Shown here one piece after another: positions 44,101 to 55,284 of a DNA stretch of 64,000 nt. The notes beneath the pieces were generated by a model. The model did not search any database. It worked only from the letters and a program-made list of their open reading frames with translations, and was not told where the DNA came from. Each line of letters starts with the position of its first letter. Position 1 is the first letter of the stretch. The stretch spans positions 8,551,220-8,615,219 of the forward strand of contig JACTAT010000039.1 in assembly GCA_014526335.1 (NCBI GenBank). Reading direction: 5' to 3'. The DNA is from Chrysaora quinquecirrha (lineage: Eukaryota > Cnidaria > Scyphozoa > Semaeostomeae > Pelagiidae). Position numbers and translations under genes: made by a program.

Positions 44101-47100
44101 CAGTGGCTAATCATTTCACTTGATTAATTTTTAATTTCATCGACTCGTAATACGTAATTCAATTTTTCCGCCATATTTGATTCGTTGTTTAGTATGCAAG
44201 CGTTAGAGGAAAATAGATCAATGAAGAAATTTACTTGTTATGACTCAAAGTCTGGCAGTTAGCGATGAGTTCGATGATGAATATGCGTTGAGGCTACGAT
44301 GGTAATTGGCTTTCTGGGGATTCCGTCTTTGTAGCAGCTAGTTAACATTTCTTCGTGATAAAAACAGCTGAAAGTCTAGTCTGGCATTGAGTCACAGATT
44401 CCGATATATCTATGTCTTTTTGGAGACGTCTTTGTAACAACAGCAAGATCATATTTTTTCGTAGTCTGTACAGCGTAAAATTAAGTCTGGAATTAAGTCA
44501 CAGTTTTGGATATCTAGTGCTTCTATAATGACAATTAGCTTTTCTGAGATACCTTGAAGATTCAACTTGTTATCCAATGTTTCAAGGAGAAAATTCGCTT
44601 TTTGGAGACATCTTTCTCAAAGCAGAGCTTATATTTTTACGTCGTAATGTATACAGCTAAAATTCCAATCTGGAAGTTTGTCACATATTCAGATAAGCAC
44701 CCAATCCTTCTGCAATAACTATTGAAATTGCCTTTGTAGTGGCAATTGACCAATAATCGTATTTCATACTGTTGTACCACTGAAATTCAAATCTGGAACT
44801 CAATGAAAGATTTGAATTAATATAGAATGCTTCTTCATGAAAAATTAGCTTACTAGAGTGGCAGTAAGCTTACGTTTCTTCGTGATACTGTTCTTAAGCG
44901 ATAGTTGTATTTGCTGTTGCTGAGTATTGGTGTCCAATGTATTCATTAGCTGTAGAGGTATCTTGCAGTGGTAGCTATACCTCTAATGCAAAGAGAGAAC
45001 TTGGTATTTTCGTTTGTAAACTATAAGTGTAGCATTTAATGCTGTGGAGATAGAAAAGCAGCTGAATATATGAGCCTTTTAACTGCTTTCGAATGATTGT
45101 AGCCAGAGAAGTATGGCGATTGATCTTGGTAGTAATATGCAAATTAGATATTGCATAGACATGCATTCTTCTTCGTCACAAACGTCGCCGTCATCTCCAT
45201 TATCGTCATCGTCATTGTTGTTGTCATCGTGCTCAGGTGAGCATTATCTGAAGTAGGGATATTGAATAGCCTAGTGCTAATCTAAGCTGTACGACTTTAT
45301 TCCTTCCTCTTAATGTGAACACATCTCATGATTCCTTGGCGACTCTCGTCACTCTACATGGCAAGTGAGACTCACACACCACTCCCCTTCTCTAGAACCC
45401 AGACTTGCGGTTATAACTTAAATTTGCTTGTCGTTGTTTTATCTTATTTCAATTCTGTTTGTATTCTTGTAGTTTCATACTGCGAAGAAGATGATGAACA
45501 TGCAGATGATGGTGGTAAGCTTCTTCATCACCTATCTTTTTCAATTCTGGAGGTTTAGATAATCACAGTCTTGTGCCATTGACATGTAGAACTATTAATA
45601 AAATCAATTAAATAATGTAACCATGGTTTTAGCTAATTTCTCGCACTTAGTGATGATGTTCGTTCTTTTCTAAGGTGGATCAGTAGAGCAACACGGATCC
45701 GTCATAACACATCTGCTGTCACAAGTCAAGATCGGAATGGATTTAACAAAGGTGATTCAATAAATAATTTTCTTACTATTACCAACTAATGATTGACGAG
45801 TAATGATCATGAGTAGTAAGTTATTAAGTACTGACTAAGTTACTGATTGATGATGAGTGATTACTGGTTAGTGATTAATGATTGGTGATTAGTGATTTAT
45901 GATTAGGTATTGATGCCTAATTTACCATTCACGATTCTTTAGTCTTCATATATGATCTCTTATGAGGGATAAATGATTTCTGATTGATGATTAGTGATTA
46001 CTGATTGGCGATGAGTGATTAATGATTAGGTACAAGTTATTGATGCCTGATTTGCCATTCACGATTCTTCATCCTTCATATATGATCGTTTATGAGAGAT
46101 TAATGATTACTGATTGTTGATTAGTGATTACTGATTGGTGTTTAGTGATAAATGGTAAGGTACAGGATATTGATGCCTGATTTGTCATCCATGATTCTTC
46201 ATTCTACATATGATTGAAAAATGATCGTTTTTGAAGGATTAATGATTTCTTATTGTTGATTAGTGATTACTGATTGGTGATTGATGATTAGTGATTGATG
46301 ATTAATGATGAGGTACAAGTGATGGATGCCTGACTTGCCATTCACGATTCTTCATCCTTCATATATGATCGTTTATGAGAGATAAATGATCACTGAATGT
46401 TGATTACTGATTATTGATTCATGATTCTTCATGGGTGTTATGTTGATCTGTGATGCTTTATGGGTCTTGTCGATTAATATGTAGATGTAAATGTCGATGT
46501 TATTAAAGGCTGAGCAATTATCTTTCAGGTAACCCTGCCAACTTTTATCTTGGAAAGGAGATCACTTCTCGAAATGTATGCTGATTTTTTTGCACATCCG
46601 GACATATTCAAAGGGTAAAAGTTCCTTTTACTATCATATATTCTCTGGTATTTGCTTTTCCCATAACGCAGGCTCTCTAACTAGGCATGCTCCTCATGAA
46701 ACTGATGATATTCTAACTCTTTCGGTCTTCCTCACTCAGTTTTTAGTAAATTCGTAACCAGACTTGTAGATTATTCGTCTGAATTCCTTTTCAGTATACC
46801 AGAACTAAAGGACCCCAAAGATCGAATGATTCAAGTTTTAAAATGGTATCTGTCATCATTTCACGCAGGAAGAAAAGTGAGTTGAAACAACTTTATTGTA
46901 AATTTGATGCAATTAAAGCAACTTCCATTTCCTTGTACCATCTTTAACTGCGCAAGTTTGGCACTGATTACAGTTAGGTGCAACTTTCAAGCAATTCATG
47001 TAATATTGATATAGCACACCAGGCTTTAAATGCAACACATTCAACAAGACATATTTTGCCCCTTATTCACTGTTACGTTATAATCGGCTTACATTTTGGT

Positions 47101-50100
47101 TTCGTGCAACTGTGCAGCAATGCATGTAATATTGCAACATTCAATGAGTCCTATTCGTCTCCTAATTCAATACTACATTATAGTCAGGCTATGTCATGGT
47201 TTCATACAACTTTGCAGCAACTTCGTCACTCTCGACACAACATGAATGCATGAGGTTTCAAACTAAAATCTGATGAATAGAGTGAAAATATTGAAGTGGA
47301 AGTATTGGCCATGGAGCGGAAATATTATACTAGATTTTCCCATCTGTTGCACCAACACTTTTACACCATCGTGTAGAAACGTTATTATACACTTCTTCCT
47401 AGCTTCTTTTATCCCTGCTTATTGTATTGTATCATGATCTATGCCTTTTTGTCTTTGTTTTTCAGGGATCCGTTGCAAAGAAACCATACAATCCAATTCT
47501 GGGTGAAATGTTTATTTGTAATTACGATTTGACTGAAGAAAAAACCCAAAATATGGTAAGAGCTTTCTATGTCCACTTTCCATGCTTTTGGTTATTTTAG
47601 GTTATGACCTCTTCAACTAATGCAGATGCCATATCAGATTCTGTAGTTGGCTACATTCTTTTCTTGCCGTGTCTCATATCTCCTAATGATATCGATTGCT
47701 AGTAACCTTGTTTACTCCTGCCAGCCATGTATGCCGTGTGCTGTCTGCTGCGTCCTCTAGACCCGCCAAACGCTCCTATGATGGCTAGATGTTCTAGCTG
47801 CCGCTTCCTTAGCACATGGACAAAAAGCCTATCTGGCATCGTATGATGTTTCTTATTAGTTGCCTCGTTGCCCCTGTCTGTAGAAGGACAACATTATTAC
47901 TGACTCTGTCCATTCAGGATGTGTTCAACATTGTTTGGATGAACCACCTTTCTGTGCTGAAGGTGCCGTGGCGTCGTGGCCTAATCCAGCTGGCTCTTGG
48001 TAACAGAAGCTCAGGGGGGGTCGGGATGCGAGCCCCAGCTACAGCAGCATCACTGCCGGGGACGAGGTCTCGATTAGTTAACCTACTACTGAAATCCTTG
48101 CGACTGGCGCACACCATCTTATTCTCACCTTCACCTTTTCTACGGCTTCTAGCTTTGTCTACGTTACTTTGCTGATATGACCAATGATATTAATCTTTGT
48201 CAATGATATGAACTTATATTCTGTGTTATATTCTTGAATTCTTCATTTTAGGAAGACTTTGTTTCTGACGGTCCAGTGCACGGTGCAACAAAGGAAGACG
48301 TGACATTTGTAGCAGAGCAAGTTTCCCATCATCCACCAAGTTTGTATTCTATGCTTATCTTTGAAACTTATTCATTATTTTATCAGTAATGTACGAAGAT
48401 TGATACAGAAGCTTTGCGAGGCGGGCTACCATTACTGCCAGATTAGCCTTGTCAAGACAAGACTCCAGTCAATGACTTTTGCTTCCCATTCCATTCCATT
48501 ACATTCCACCAATCGACAATCATTCTTAGAAGCTGGTGCGAAAATGCATGTGACTTGAACTTTCGCTAGAGTTCGGGGCTTACTACACACAAATTACACG
48601 TCTATATCCTAGACGTTCACCTTTTTGCAGATGATACAAATTTTTTGTATTTATATGCAAATATCAACATCATCTAAACTAAAACCTACCCTGAACTAAA
48701 AAGTACATATCAGATTGGCTTGCTGTAAAACAATTAGCCTTGAATAAAATCAATTAACCTTCTTAATCATATATCGTTGCCAGGAAAAGTGCCTTAAAAT
48801 ATTAATGTAATTACACAAATAAGGTTTACTGAAACTTGGAATCAACTAAGCATAATCTCAGAGTGTACTAAGTCTACCATTTCAGATTTTGTATCATTCC
48901 AACGAACCAAATAGTTATGTAAGATTTCTCATAACTGACATCTTTATTTTCCAGTCTCTGCATTCTATGCTGAATGTTTCAATAAAAGAGTTTGTTTTAA
49001 TTCATACATCTGGACCAAATCAAAGTTTCTTGGCCTGTCAATCGGAGTAAACATGGTTGGACAAGGTAAGGCAGTTGTTTTGTTTGCAGGATTATGCCTT
49101 GTTCAGGCGTCATGTCAGATTCTCTCCCTGCCAAAGAAATAACCTCTGGTACGGCAGTAGCATGGTGTGTTAATCAACCAGTGATTTGGGCTGTAGCCAT
49201 TTTGTCTTGCGGTACGTCGAGCTACTGCCGGCCGTGCCGGAAATTGGCAAGTGTGAACTAAACGGTCTGCCCAAAGCTTCTCATCTCAGTTGCAAGTCCG
49301 ACGAATAAAAGTTTCAGCTGAGGCTAAGAGAATACACAGAGGAGATAGTCGCACCACGATCAATCGCCGTGCCAAGAGTCAAGGCTGTGCGGTGCCAAAA
49401 TACTACTGGCACGAAGCAACTCTACCCTACTACGAGACGAATTTAACAGTTTACTAATTTTCAGGCACGTCAACAAAAAGGGGAGGGACAAAGGGGACAT
49501 ACCCTACGTAATAGTTTGTACTTCATTGTTCATAATTACATTCTACTTCAATTGTGAAATTGTTATTATACTTTGTTTTGGATTTTCTTATTGATTTCAT
49601 TATATTGCATTATATAGTCGAAATTAAAATAAAGTTTACCACAGTACCTTGGACAATTTTCTTTTATTATAAGGCATAGGGACGATAGGGGTAAAAAAGG
49701 ATAATTTTGTTTCAGTGTATTTTTTCTACTTCAAGGAACAACATATCTTTTGGATCACGACGAAGAATATGTCATGACGTTTCCCAATGGATACGGAAGG
49801 TGCAGTTTCTAGAATGCATTATTTCAGAGTCCTATGTCTATTCAAATTAAACCAAAACTCTTGCCCCAAGAGGCACCATGAACTTGCGTCTTTGCTGCCA
49901 TATTTTGGTCATTGAATGTCCTACTCTTTCCTATGTCTATCTATCTTGGGAATTAAGATTCGTTTTGATGCCAAAGTGATGGTGCTCATAGTGCAATGTA
50001 TACTAAGTTCTTTCTCCAAGAGCTGCTATATTTTGGTCATTGAAGGTCCTACTCCTACCTATGTCTATCTATCTTGAGCATTAAAATTCGTTTTGATGCC

Positions 50101-51237
50101 AAAGCGGTGGTGCTCATAGTGCAATGTTACTAAGCTCTTTCTCCAAGAGCTGCCATATTTTGGTCATTGAAGGTCCTACTCCTACCTATGTCTATCTATC
50201 TTGAGCATTAAAATTCGTATTGATGCCAAAGTGGTGGTGCTCATAGTGCAATGTATACTAAGTTCTTTCTCCAAAAGCTGCTATATTTTGGTCATTGAAG
50301 GTCCTACTCCTACCTATGTCTATCTATCTTGAGCATTAAAATTCGCATTGATGTCAAAGTGGTGGTGCTCATAGTGCAATGTATACTAAGTTCTTTCTCC
50401 AAAAGCTGCTATATTTTGGTCATTGAAGGTCCTACTCCTACCTATGTCTATCTATCTTGAGCATTAAAATTCGTATTGATGCCAAAGTGGTGGTGCTCAT
50501 AGTGCAATGTATACTAAGTTCTTTCTCCAAAAGCTGCTATATTTTGGTCATTGAAGGTCCTACTCCTACCTATGTCTATCTATCTTGAGCATTAAAATTC
50601 GCATTGATGTCAAAGTGGTGGTGCTCATAGTGCAATGTATACTAAGTTCTTTCTCCAAAAGCTGCTTTATTTTGGTCATTGAAGGTCCTACTCCTACCTA
50701 TGTCTATCTATCTTGAGCATTAAAATTCGTATTGATGTCAAAGTGGTGGTGCTCACAGTGCAATGTACACTAAGTTCTTTCCCCAAGAGCTGCCATATTT
50801 TTGTCATTGAAGCTCCTACTCCTACCTATGTCTATCTATCTTGAGCATTAAAATTCGTATTGATGCCAAAGTGGTGGTGCTCATAGTACAATGTGTACTA
50901 TGTTCTTGCTCAAACAGACAATATAGACATTATATAAGCTGATGCATTTTGGCCATTGCAGGTCGATTCTAACTGTGCCTTGGGTAGAGATGGGTGGTAA
51001 AACCGAGATAACATGCCAGAAAACTGGATATGTTGCCAACATTGAATTTCATACCAAAGTAAGTACAATATTGATTTTAATGTTTTTACTTCCTTACTCC
51101 CCGAAATATAATCGCATTCTTATACTTATAAAGGATGTCGGGTCTCTGTTGGGGCTTCTTATACCTTTAATAATGTCTTTTTTGCAATTTCAGCCCTTCT
51201 ACGGTGGAAAAAAGCATCGAGTAACTGCAGATGTTTT
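38186..51237 (+). CDS. OSBPL9: Oxysterol-binding protein-related protein 9 (ORP9/OSBPL9), 3' end missing
   Basis: Eighteen exons are visible: 38186-38296, 38680-38730, 39735-39813, 40104-40273, 40778-40813, 41374-41424, 41846-42414, 43436-43461, 45473-45514, 45675-45751, 46529-46614, 46795-46876, 47466-47555, 48252-48339, 48955-49065, 49736-49799, 50962-51058 and 51194-51237. They give 624 codons; human ORP9 has 736 aa. An N-terminal PH domain ([20 protein letters not shown]) is followed by a coiled coil and an acidic linker with the FFAT motif EFFDANE, which binds VAP at the ER. The OSBP lipid-transfer domain contains the signature [15 protein letters not shown], then [10 protein letters not shown] and [16 protein letters not shown]9 exchanges sterol and PI4P at ER-Golgi contacts. 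The last exon visible ends in phase 2 at a GTGAGT donor; the remaining roughly 110 codons are lost in the gap. Confidence 0.95.
41040..41150. repeat. Tandem TGACGTCA-containing repeat in ORP9 intron 5
   Basis: A roughly 18-20-bp unit of the form TTAGTGACGTCATGAAT is repeated about five times with increasing decay (GACGTCACT, TGACGTCAT, TGACGTCAT, TGACATCAT, TGATATCAT, TGATGTCA). The intact copies are palindromic CRE-like sites. This is a short minisatellite and may have no regulatory role. Confidence 0.6.
42752..43129. mobile_element. Family A MITE, divergent copy 5
   Basis: 378 bp in ORP9 intron 7, TA-flanked, with CACGCATTTTTTATAAGGAA at the left and TTCCTTATTAAAAATTCGTG at the right. The interior differs from copies 1-4 but keeps the AATTCCTTAA words, so it is a subfamily. 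Confidence 0.75.
43594..43870 (+). mobile_element. SINE in ORP9 intron 8
   Basis: GCTGTGGCATTGTGTTCTTA, then CCAGCTGGCTCG and a B-box-like GAAGTTCGAGTCCCAAC. The same head (TCCAGCTGGCTC) and tail words (GCATCACTGCC / GCGTCACAGCC, CGAGGTCT) occur at 47958 and, inverted, at 59715. Borders are approximate. Confidence 0.65.
44200..44960. repeat. Ancient degenerate tandem repeat in ORP9 intron 8
   Basis: The phrase family GCTGAAAGTCTAGTCTGGCA / TAAAATTAAGTCTGGAATTA / CTAAAATTCCAATCTGGAAG / CTGAAATTCAAATCTGGAAC recurs at about 44367, 44477, 44651 and 44780. Each is followed by CACA(G/T)AT-like and TTAGCTTTT-like words. The spacing is irregular (110-175 bp), consistent with a decayed tandem array. 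Confidence 0.5.
45785..46480. repeat. GATTACTGATTGG-type array with higher-order period in ORP9 intron 10
   Basis: Short TGATTAGTGATTACTGATTG words are organised into larger blocks of about 125-155 bp. Each block closes with CATTCACGATTCTTCATCCT and a CATATATGATCGTTTATGAG variant (at about 45930, 46064, 46187 and 46342). Confidence 0.85.
47958..48135 (+). mobile_element. SINE in ORP9 intron 13
   Basis: GTGCCGTGGCGTCGTGGCCT, AATCCAGCTGGCTCTTGG, then a B-box-like GGGATGCGAGCCCCAGC and CGAGGTCTCGATTAGTTAAC. It is the same family as 43594 and 59715; the 5' head also matches the array at 8290-8745. Confidence 0.7.
49870..50961. repeat. 128-bp tandem array abutting an ORP9 splice acceptor
   Basis: Eight units are marked by TTTGGTCATTGAAGGTCCTA-like words (GGTC ending at 49910, 50038, 50165, 50293, 50421, 50549 and 50677, and the equivalent at 50805). 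The period is 127-128 bp and inner copies are nearly identical. A ninth, partial and diverged unit runs into ATTTTGGCCATTGCAGGTCG, which is the acceptor and first bases of ORP9 exon 17 (50962). The array fills almost all of intron 16. Confidence 0.92.
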
Positions 51238-51426
51238 GTGAGTTTTCCTATTTGCGATACCAATAATTTCCTTCTTTATACTTGTTTTCTGTGAAGCCAA
51301 GAAAGACCCGTTCACACTTTATCGGCCAAATTTTGGACTGATTTCGAAGAGTCTTGATTTTCGCTCCGTTGTGGATTTCAAATGCTGCGTTCACATACAA
51401 TATTTCCTCGAGATACGGCCAAAATG

Positions 51427-51926
51427 NNNNNNNNNNNNNNNNNNNNNNNNNNNNNNNNNNNNNNNNNNNNNNNNNNNNNNNNNNNNNNNNNNNNNNNNNN
51501 NNNNNNNNNNNNNNNNNNNNNNNNNNNNNNNNNNNNNNNNNNNNNNNNNNNNNNNNNNNNNNNNNNNNNNNNNNNNNNNNNNNNNNNNNNNNNNNNNNNN
51601 NNNNNNNNNNNNNNNNNNNNNNNNNNNNNNNNNNNNNNNNNNNNNNNNNNNNNNNNNNNNNNNNNNNNNNNNNNNNNNNNNNNNNNNNNNNNNNNNNNNN
51701 NNNNNNNNNNNNNNNNNNNNNNNNNNNNNNNNNNNNNNNNNNNNNNNNNNNNNNNNNNNNNNNNNNNNNNNNNNNNNNNNNNNNNNNNNNNNNNNNNNNN
51801 NNNNNNNNNNNNNNNNNNNNNNNNNNNNNNNNNNNNNNNNNNNNNNNNNNNNNNNNNNNNNNNNNNNNNNNNNNNNNNNNNNNNNNNNNNNNNNNNNNNN
51901 NNNNNNNNNNNNNNNNNNNNNNNNNN
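51427..51926. other. Assembly gap (500 N)
   Basis: Exactly 500 N, a placeholder. The ORP9 3' exons and the RNF11 RING exon are both expected between the last ORP9 exon seen (51237) and the first RNF11 exon seen (52706). I find neither in the sequenced flanks, so they probably lie in this gap. Confidence 0.99.
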
Positions 51927-52705
51927 TGGTTTTCTGATCATGCAGTCCACATTTTTATGTGATGTGCCATTCGTGGATCAACAAAGAGAGAGACTTAGAC
52001 ATTCACTGGTACTTTGATATTAAAGAGAAACCACACAAACAAACACCGTGCAGGTTGCTGAATGGGGTGTTTGCTTAAACAATAGATTAGGCCTCATGTC
52101 AGTAGTGTGCTTTTTCATAAAACACACTTTAGCATTCTAGAAGACCTGGGCATCCTACAACACAAAATATGATTATGAGACCCATGAAGATTTATTAAAG
52201 GATAATTAACCAGGGCAAATAATTCTAGAAGACCTGGGCATCCTGACACACAAAATATGATTATGAAGGATAATTAAGGCTATCAATAATCAAGCAATGG
52301 CCAGGGTCATCAAGAGGTAGAGGGGGTCCTTTGGTATTGTAATCGTACTGGGCCTTTCTTAGGTTTAGAGGGGAGCATAAAGAGAATTTCAATTTTGGCA
52401 CAGGACCCTTCATGGCCTGGAAAACATGACTCAGACCCTGCCACACCCCCTTTCCCCCTTTCTATGGTATTAGCAATATCATATCTTTTTAGGACCCAGG
52501 CTCTAGGTAAACTTATTTACCATGCACAAGCTACATCCCTATCAAGACATCACAAATCATCAAGCACAAATCAGTACAAGGACAGCACCAGAAAAAAGTT
52601 TACTTTCTATCTCTGTCTATCTATTTTGGGTATCACCCTTAAAGACAAGATGCATAAAGAAACACACGTGCTATGCAAAGGAAGTTAATAAAAATACAAT
52701 CTTAC
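51927..52705. other. Sequence after the gap, no exon recognised
   Basis: Contains a direct repeat of ATTCTAGAAGACCTGGGCAT followed by AAAATATGATTATGA (about 52134 and 52221). No RING motif or ORP domain is seen on either strand. It is probably RNF11 intron 2 sequence. Confidence 0.45.
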
Positions 52706-53958
52706 TCTCTCTTTTTCTTTGTTCCATCAAATATACCAGTTGGCAAATGCTGTATTAATCCTATTCGTTGAGCAATTCTTATTTGCTGTTCTTCAGTCAT
52801 GTTTGATTGTACTTGCCCCTGCATAAAGATTGGAGCTGCTTCTTCCTACAAAAAAACAATCAAAAATAATGTGAGCAGACAATTCAATAAACCAAAGAAA
52901 AGGGAAACAGTCTACCATTTTCATTACCAAAATCTGGTCAAGTGTAAGTGTCCCTTTGATTTTTCAGCTCACTTTAGGGTTTTAAGATTTAATGTTGCCA
53001 TAGGGGCTTAGGGCTAGGGTTTTAGGGTTGGGGATTACGGTTAGGATTAGGATTAGGGTTTAGGATTATGATTTTTAGGGTTAGCCTTGAGGGTTAGCCT
53101 TAGTTTACGCATTCCCAAAAACTTCCCGAAAACTTCCAATTTGATAGCCTTAATAATTCAAAAGTTCTTTGCACAACTCATTTAGAACTTTGCGAAGTAT
53201 GCAAGAAAAGTGTTCCTGCTACATTGATATGCACTGTCCTGGTTTTTGTTTAAAAAGGACACAATGCAGATGTTTGACAATGAAAACATTTCTTTCTAAG
53301 AAAAACAGGTTTCTCACAGGAATACATTTGACAAGAATTTCAATCCAAAATTTTTTATTAAATACAAGTATTGATCAGAATTTATCATCTTAGACGGTAA
53401 TTTATCATTCCCAATATCGTTGTGAGTACTTGGCAAAGAGCCATTAATTCACCTGTCAAGTTAAGCCAAATGAAAAACAAGTCAGAATATTTCCCCTTTC
53501 GTTTTCCCCAAACTTTCTTTTAACATTATCAATTACTTATTACTGTTACAATATTCAGACGAAGCGCATTACTTTGAGTTTTGAGCTACCTGAATGGAAC
53601 TTCAGTCAAAGTGTTGAACCTGAAGCCGAAGGCAATTTGAGCTTCCATCAAGATGTCATTTTGATCACCCTGCCCTGTCCTGACGAGATGATTTTTTGAC
53701 CTAAGCAAAACTATTGTTTAAAAACCTAAGCAGACAGCCCATAAATTCACAGAAAAGACTTGGAAATGCTTAGAAAATCAAGTAATGAAAATGATAACAT
53801 TAAGCTCATTTAAGTTGCGTAACTTTCTCTGATTAAAACTAATATCAAATGGGAACTCAAACCTGATATGGCGGCGGTGGTTCGACGTGGTCCAGCGTCG
53901 TATCATCTCGAAGAAGAGAAGTATGGTCACTATTTACACCTTTTAAACAGTTTCCCAT
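52706..53958 (-). CDS. RNF11: RING finger protein 11 (RNF11), RING exon missing
   Basis: Two exons on the minus strand: 53958-53863 (32 codons) and 52845-52706 (46 codons plus two bases, donor GTAAGA). Exon 1 reads MGNCLKG and ends EPPPPYQ: the N-terminal Gly-Asn-Cys lipidation site and the PPxY motif bound by WW domains of NEDD4-family ligases. Exon 2 contains the near-invariant EEQQIRIAQRIGLIQHLP (human EEEQIRIAQRIGLIQHLPKG). Human RNF11 has 154 aa, and the missing half is the RING-H2 domain beginning ECVICM. The split codon GA at the donor fits that Glu. RNF11 acts at endosomes with ITCH and A20 and in TGF-beta signalling. It converges with ORP9. Confidence 0.93.
52995..53105. repeat. Degenerate TTAGGG-like stretch in RNF11 intron 1
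   Basis: About 110 bp with some ten copies of TTAGGG, TAGGGT or TTAGGA words, for example GGTTAGGATTAGGATTAGGG. It resembles an eroded interstitial telomeric repeat. Cnidarian telomeres use TTAGGG. Confidence 0.55.
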
Positions 53959-54135
53959 ATCTGCCAACTAATGGAATTATTATTATTTTAAAATATTAGC
54001 AGTTTATTCAACAAGGACACTGAAAAATCCACGATAAAACACTCCACCAATTCCCAAAGTTTCTTTTGTCGACAAAATTTTTTTGGTTCCTCTCTGGTCT
54101 GTTTTTGTTTCAGAGCAATGAACTCTGGGATTTAG

Positions 54136-54143
54136 TGACGTCA
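54136..54143. promoter_or_regulatory. CRE-like site upstream of RNF11
   Basis: A perfect palindromic TGACGTCA about 180 bp upstream of the RNF11 start codon, in the expected promoter position. Binding by CREB/ATF is inferred from the motif only. Confidence 0.45.
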
Positions 54144-54440
54144 TAATTGTTCGATTGACCACCTTGTCACATGTTGTTTCTTGTGGAGGAAGTTGATTGT
54201 GATCATGATGATCGATGATTCAAGATCACGCACGTTTTATCAGGATGTCAAACAAACACATGCAAATCATGCAATGAGAAACGTGGGAAGCAGGTTTTCC
54301 TGGTTGATTATTTCCTTTTGATTATTTTGTTTTTTCTCACTTTTAGATCTTGTGGGATGTGAAACAGCTGCGTCATGACTATTGAACGTTTTTTAGAGAC
54401 GGAAAAAGAAAAGGGAATGTGAAAGCAAAAAAAAAGTATA

Positions 54441-54930
54441 AAAGTAAAGTAAAGTAAAGTAAAGTAAAGTAAAGTAAAGTAAAGTAAAGTAAAGTAAAGT
54501 AAAGTAAAGTAAAGTAAAGTAAAGTAAAGTAAAGTAAAGTTAAGGATAATAAAGTAGAGCAGAGTAAAGTAACGGTTACTTCACTTTTTTCAACGCAAAG
54601 TAACGCTACATAAAGGAAAGTTAAGTGAAGGAAAGTAAAATAGAATAAGCAAAGTTAAGTTAAGTGAAGTAAAAAAGAGTAAAATAAAGTAAAGTACAGT
54701 AACATTCAAGATAAGTTAAAGTAAAGTAATGTAAAGAAAAGTAAAGTAAAGTAACGCTAAATTCAGTTAGGTTTAATAAAGTAAAGTAGTAATTTAAAGT
54801 AAAGTAACGTAAAAAAAGTAAAAGTTAAGTTAAGTTAAGTAAACAAAAGTACAGTAAAGCAAACTAAAGTAAAGTAAAGTAAAGTAAAAGTTAAGTTAAG
54901 TAAGGTAAAATGAAGTAGGATGATTTATGA
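54441..54930. repeat. AAAGT pentanucleotide microsatellite
   Basis: About 20 perfect AAAGT units at 54441-54540, then about 390 bp of decaying units (AAAGTTAAG, AAAGTAACG). It lies between RNF11 and the secreted PAN-like gene. Confidence 0.95.
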
Positions 54931-55284
54931 TGATAAAAGAGTGGGAAAAAGTAAAAGAAAGTTCAGATAGAAGTTCATATCATATCATTGTTGTATATGC
55001 ATAATATCATTGATTAACGTCTGTATACTCTATACTGTATTCACATGATTGAATGTATAAGTGCATTGAAATGAAGATTCCTCATTCAATGTTTGAATTC
55101 TACCTGTAGAAGTCTTAGATGCAAAAAACCCCAAATGTAAAACCAGTTGCATTATAAAATATTTATAATCTCATTTTAGAAAATCATAAATTGTCATATA
55201 GCTCAATATCTGTAAATTTCATAATTATCCTCATTGTGAGAAAGAAGATATATCGAAAATTTTGAGATCGAAAATTTATTCAAA

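Noticed and set aside
51927..51960. RING exon of RNF11 right after the gap (a minus-strand VDC word)
   Set aside because: The residues that follow do not keep the Cys/His spacing of the RNF11 RING-H2.
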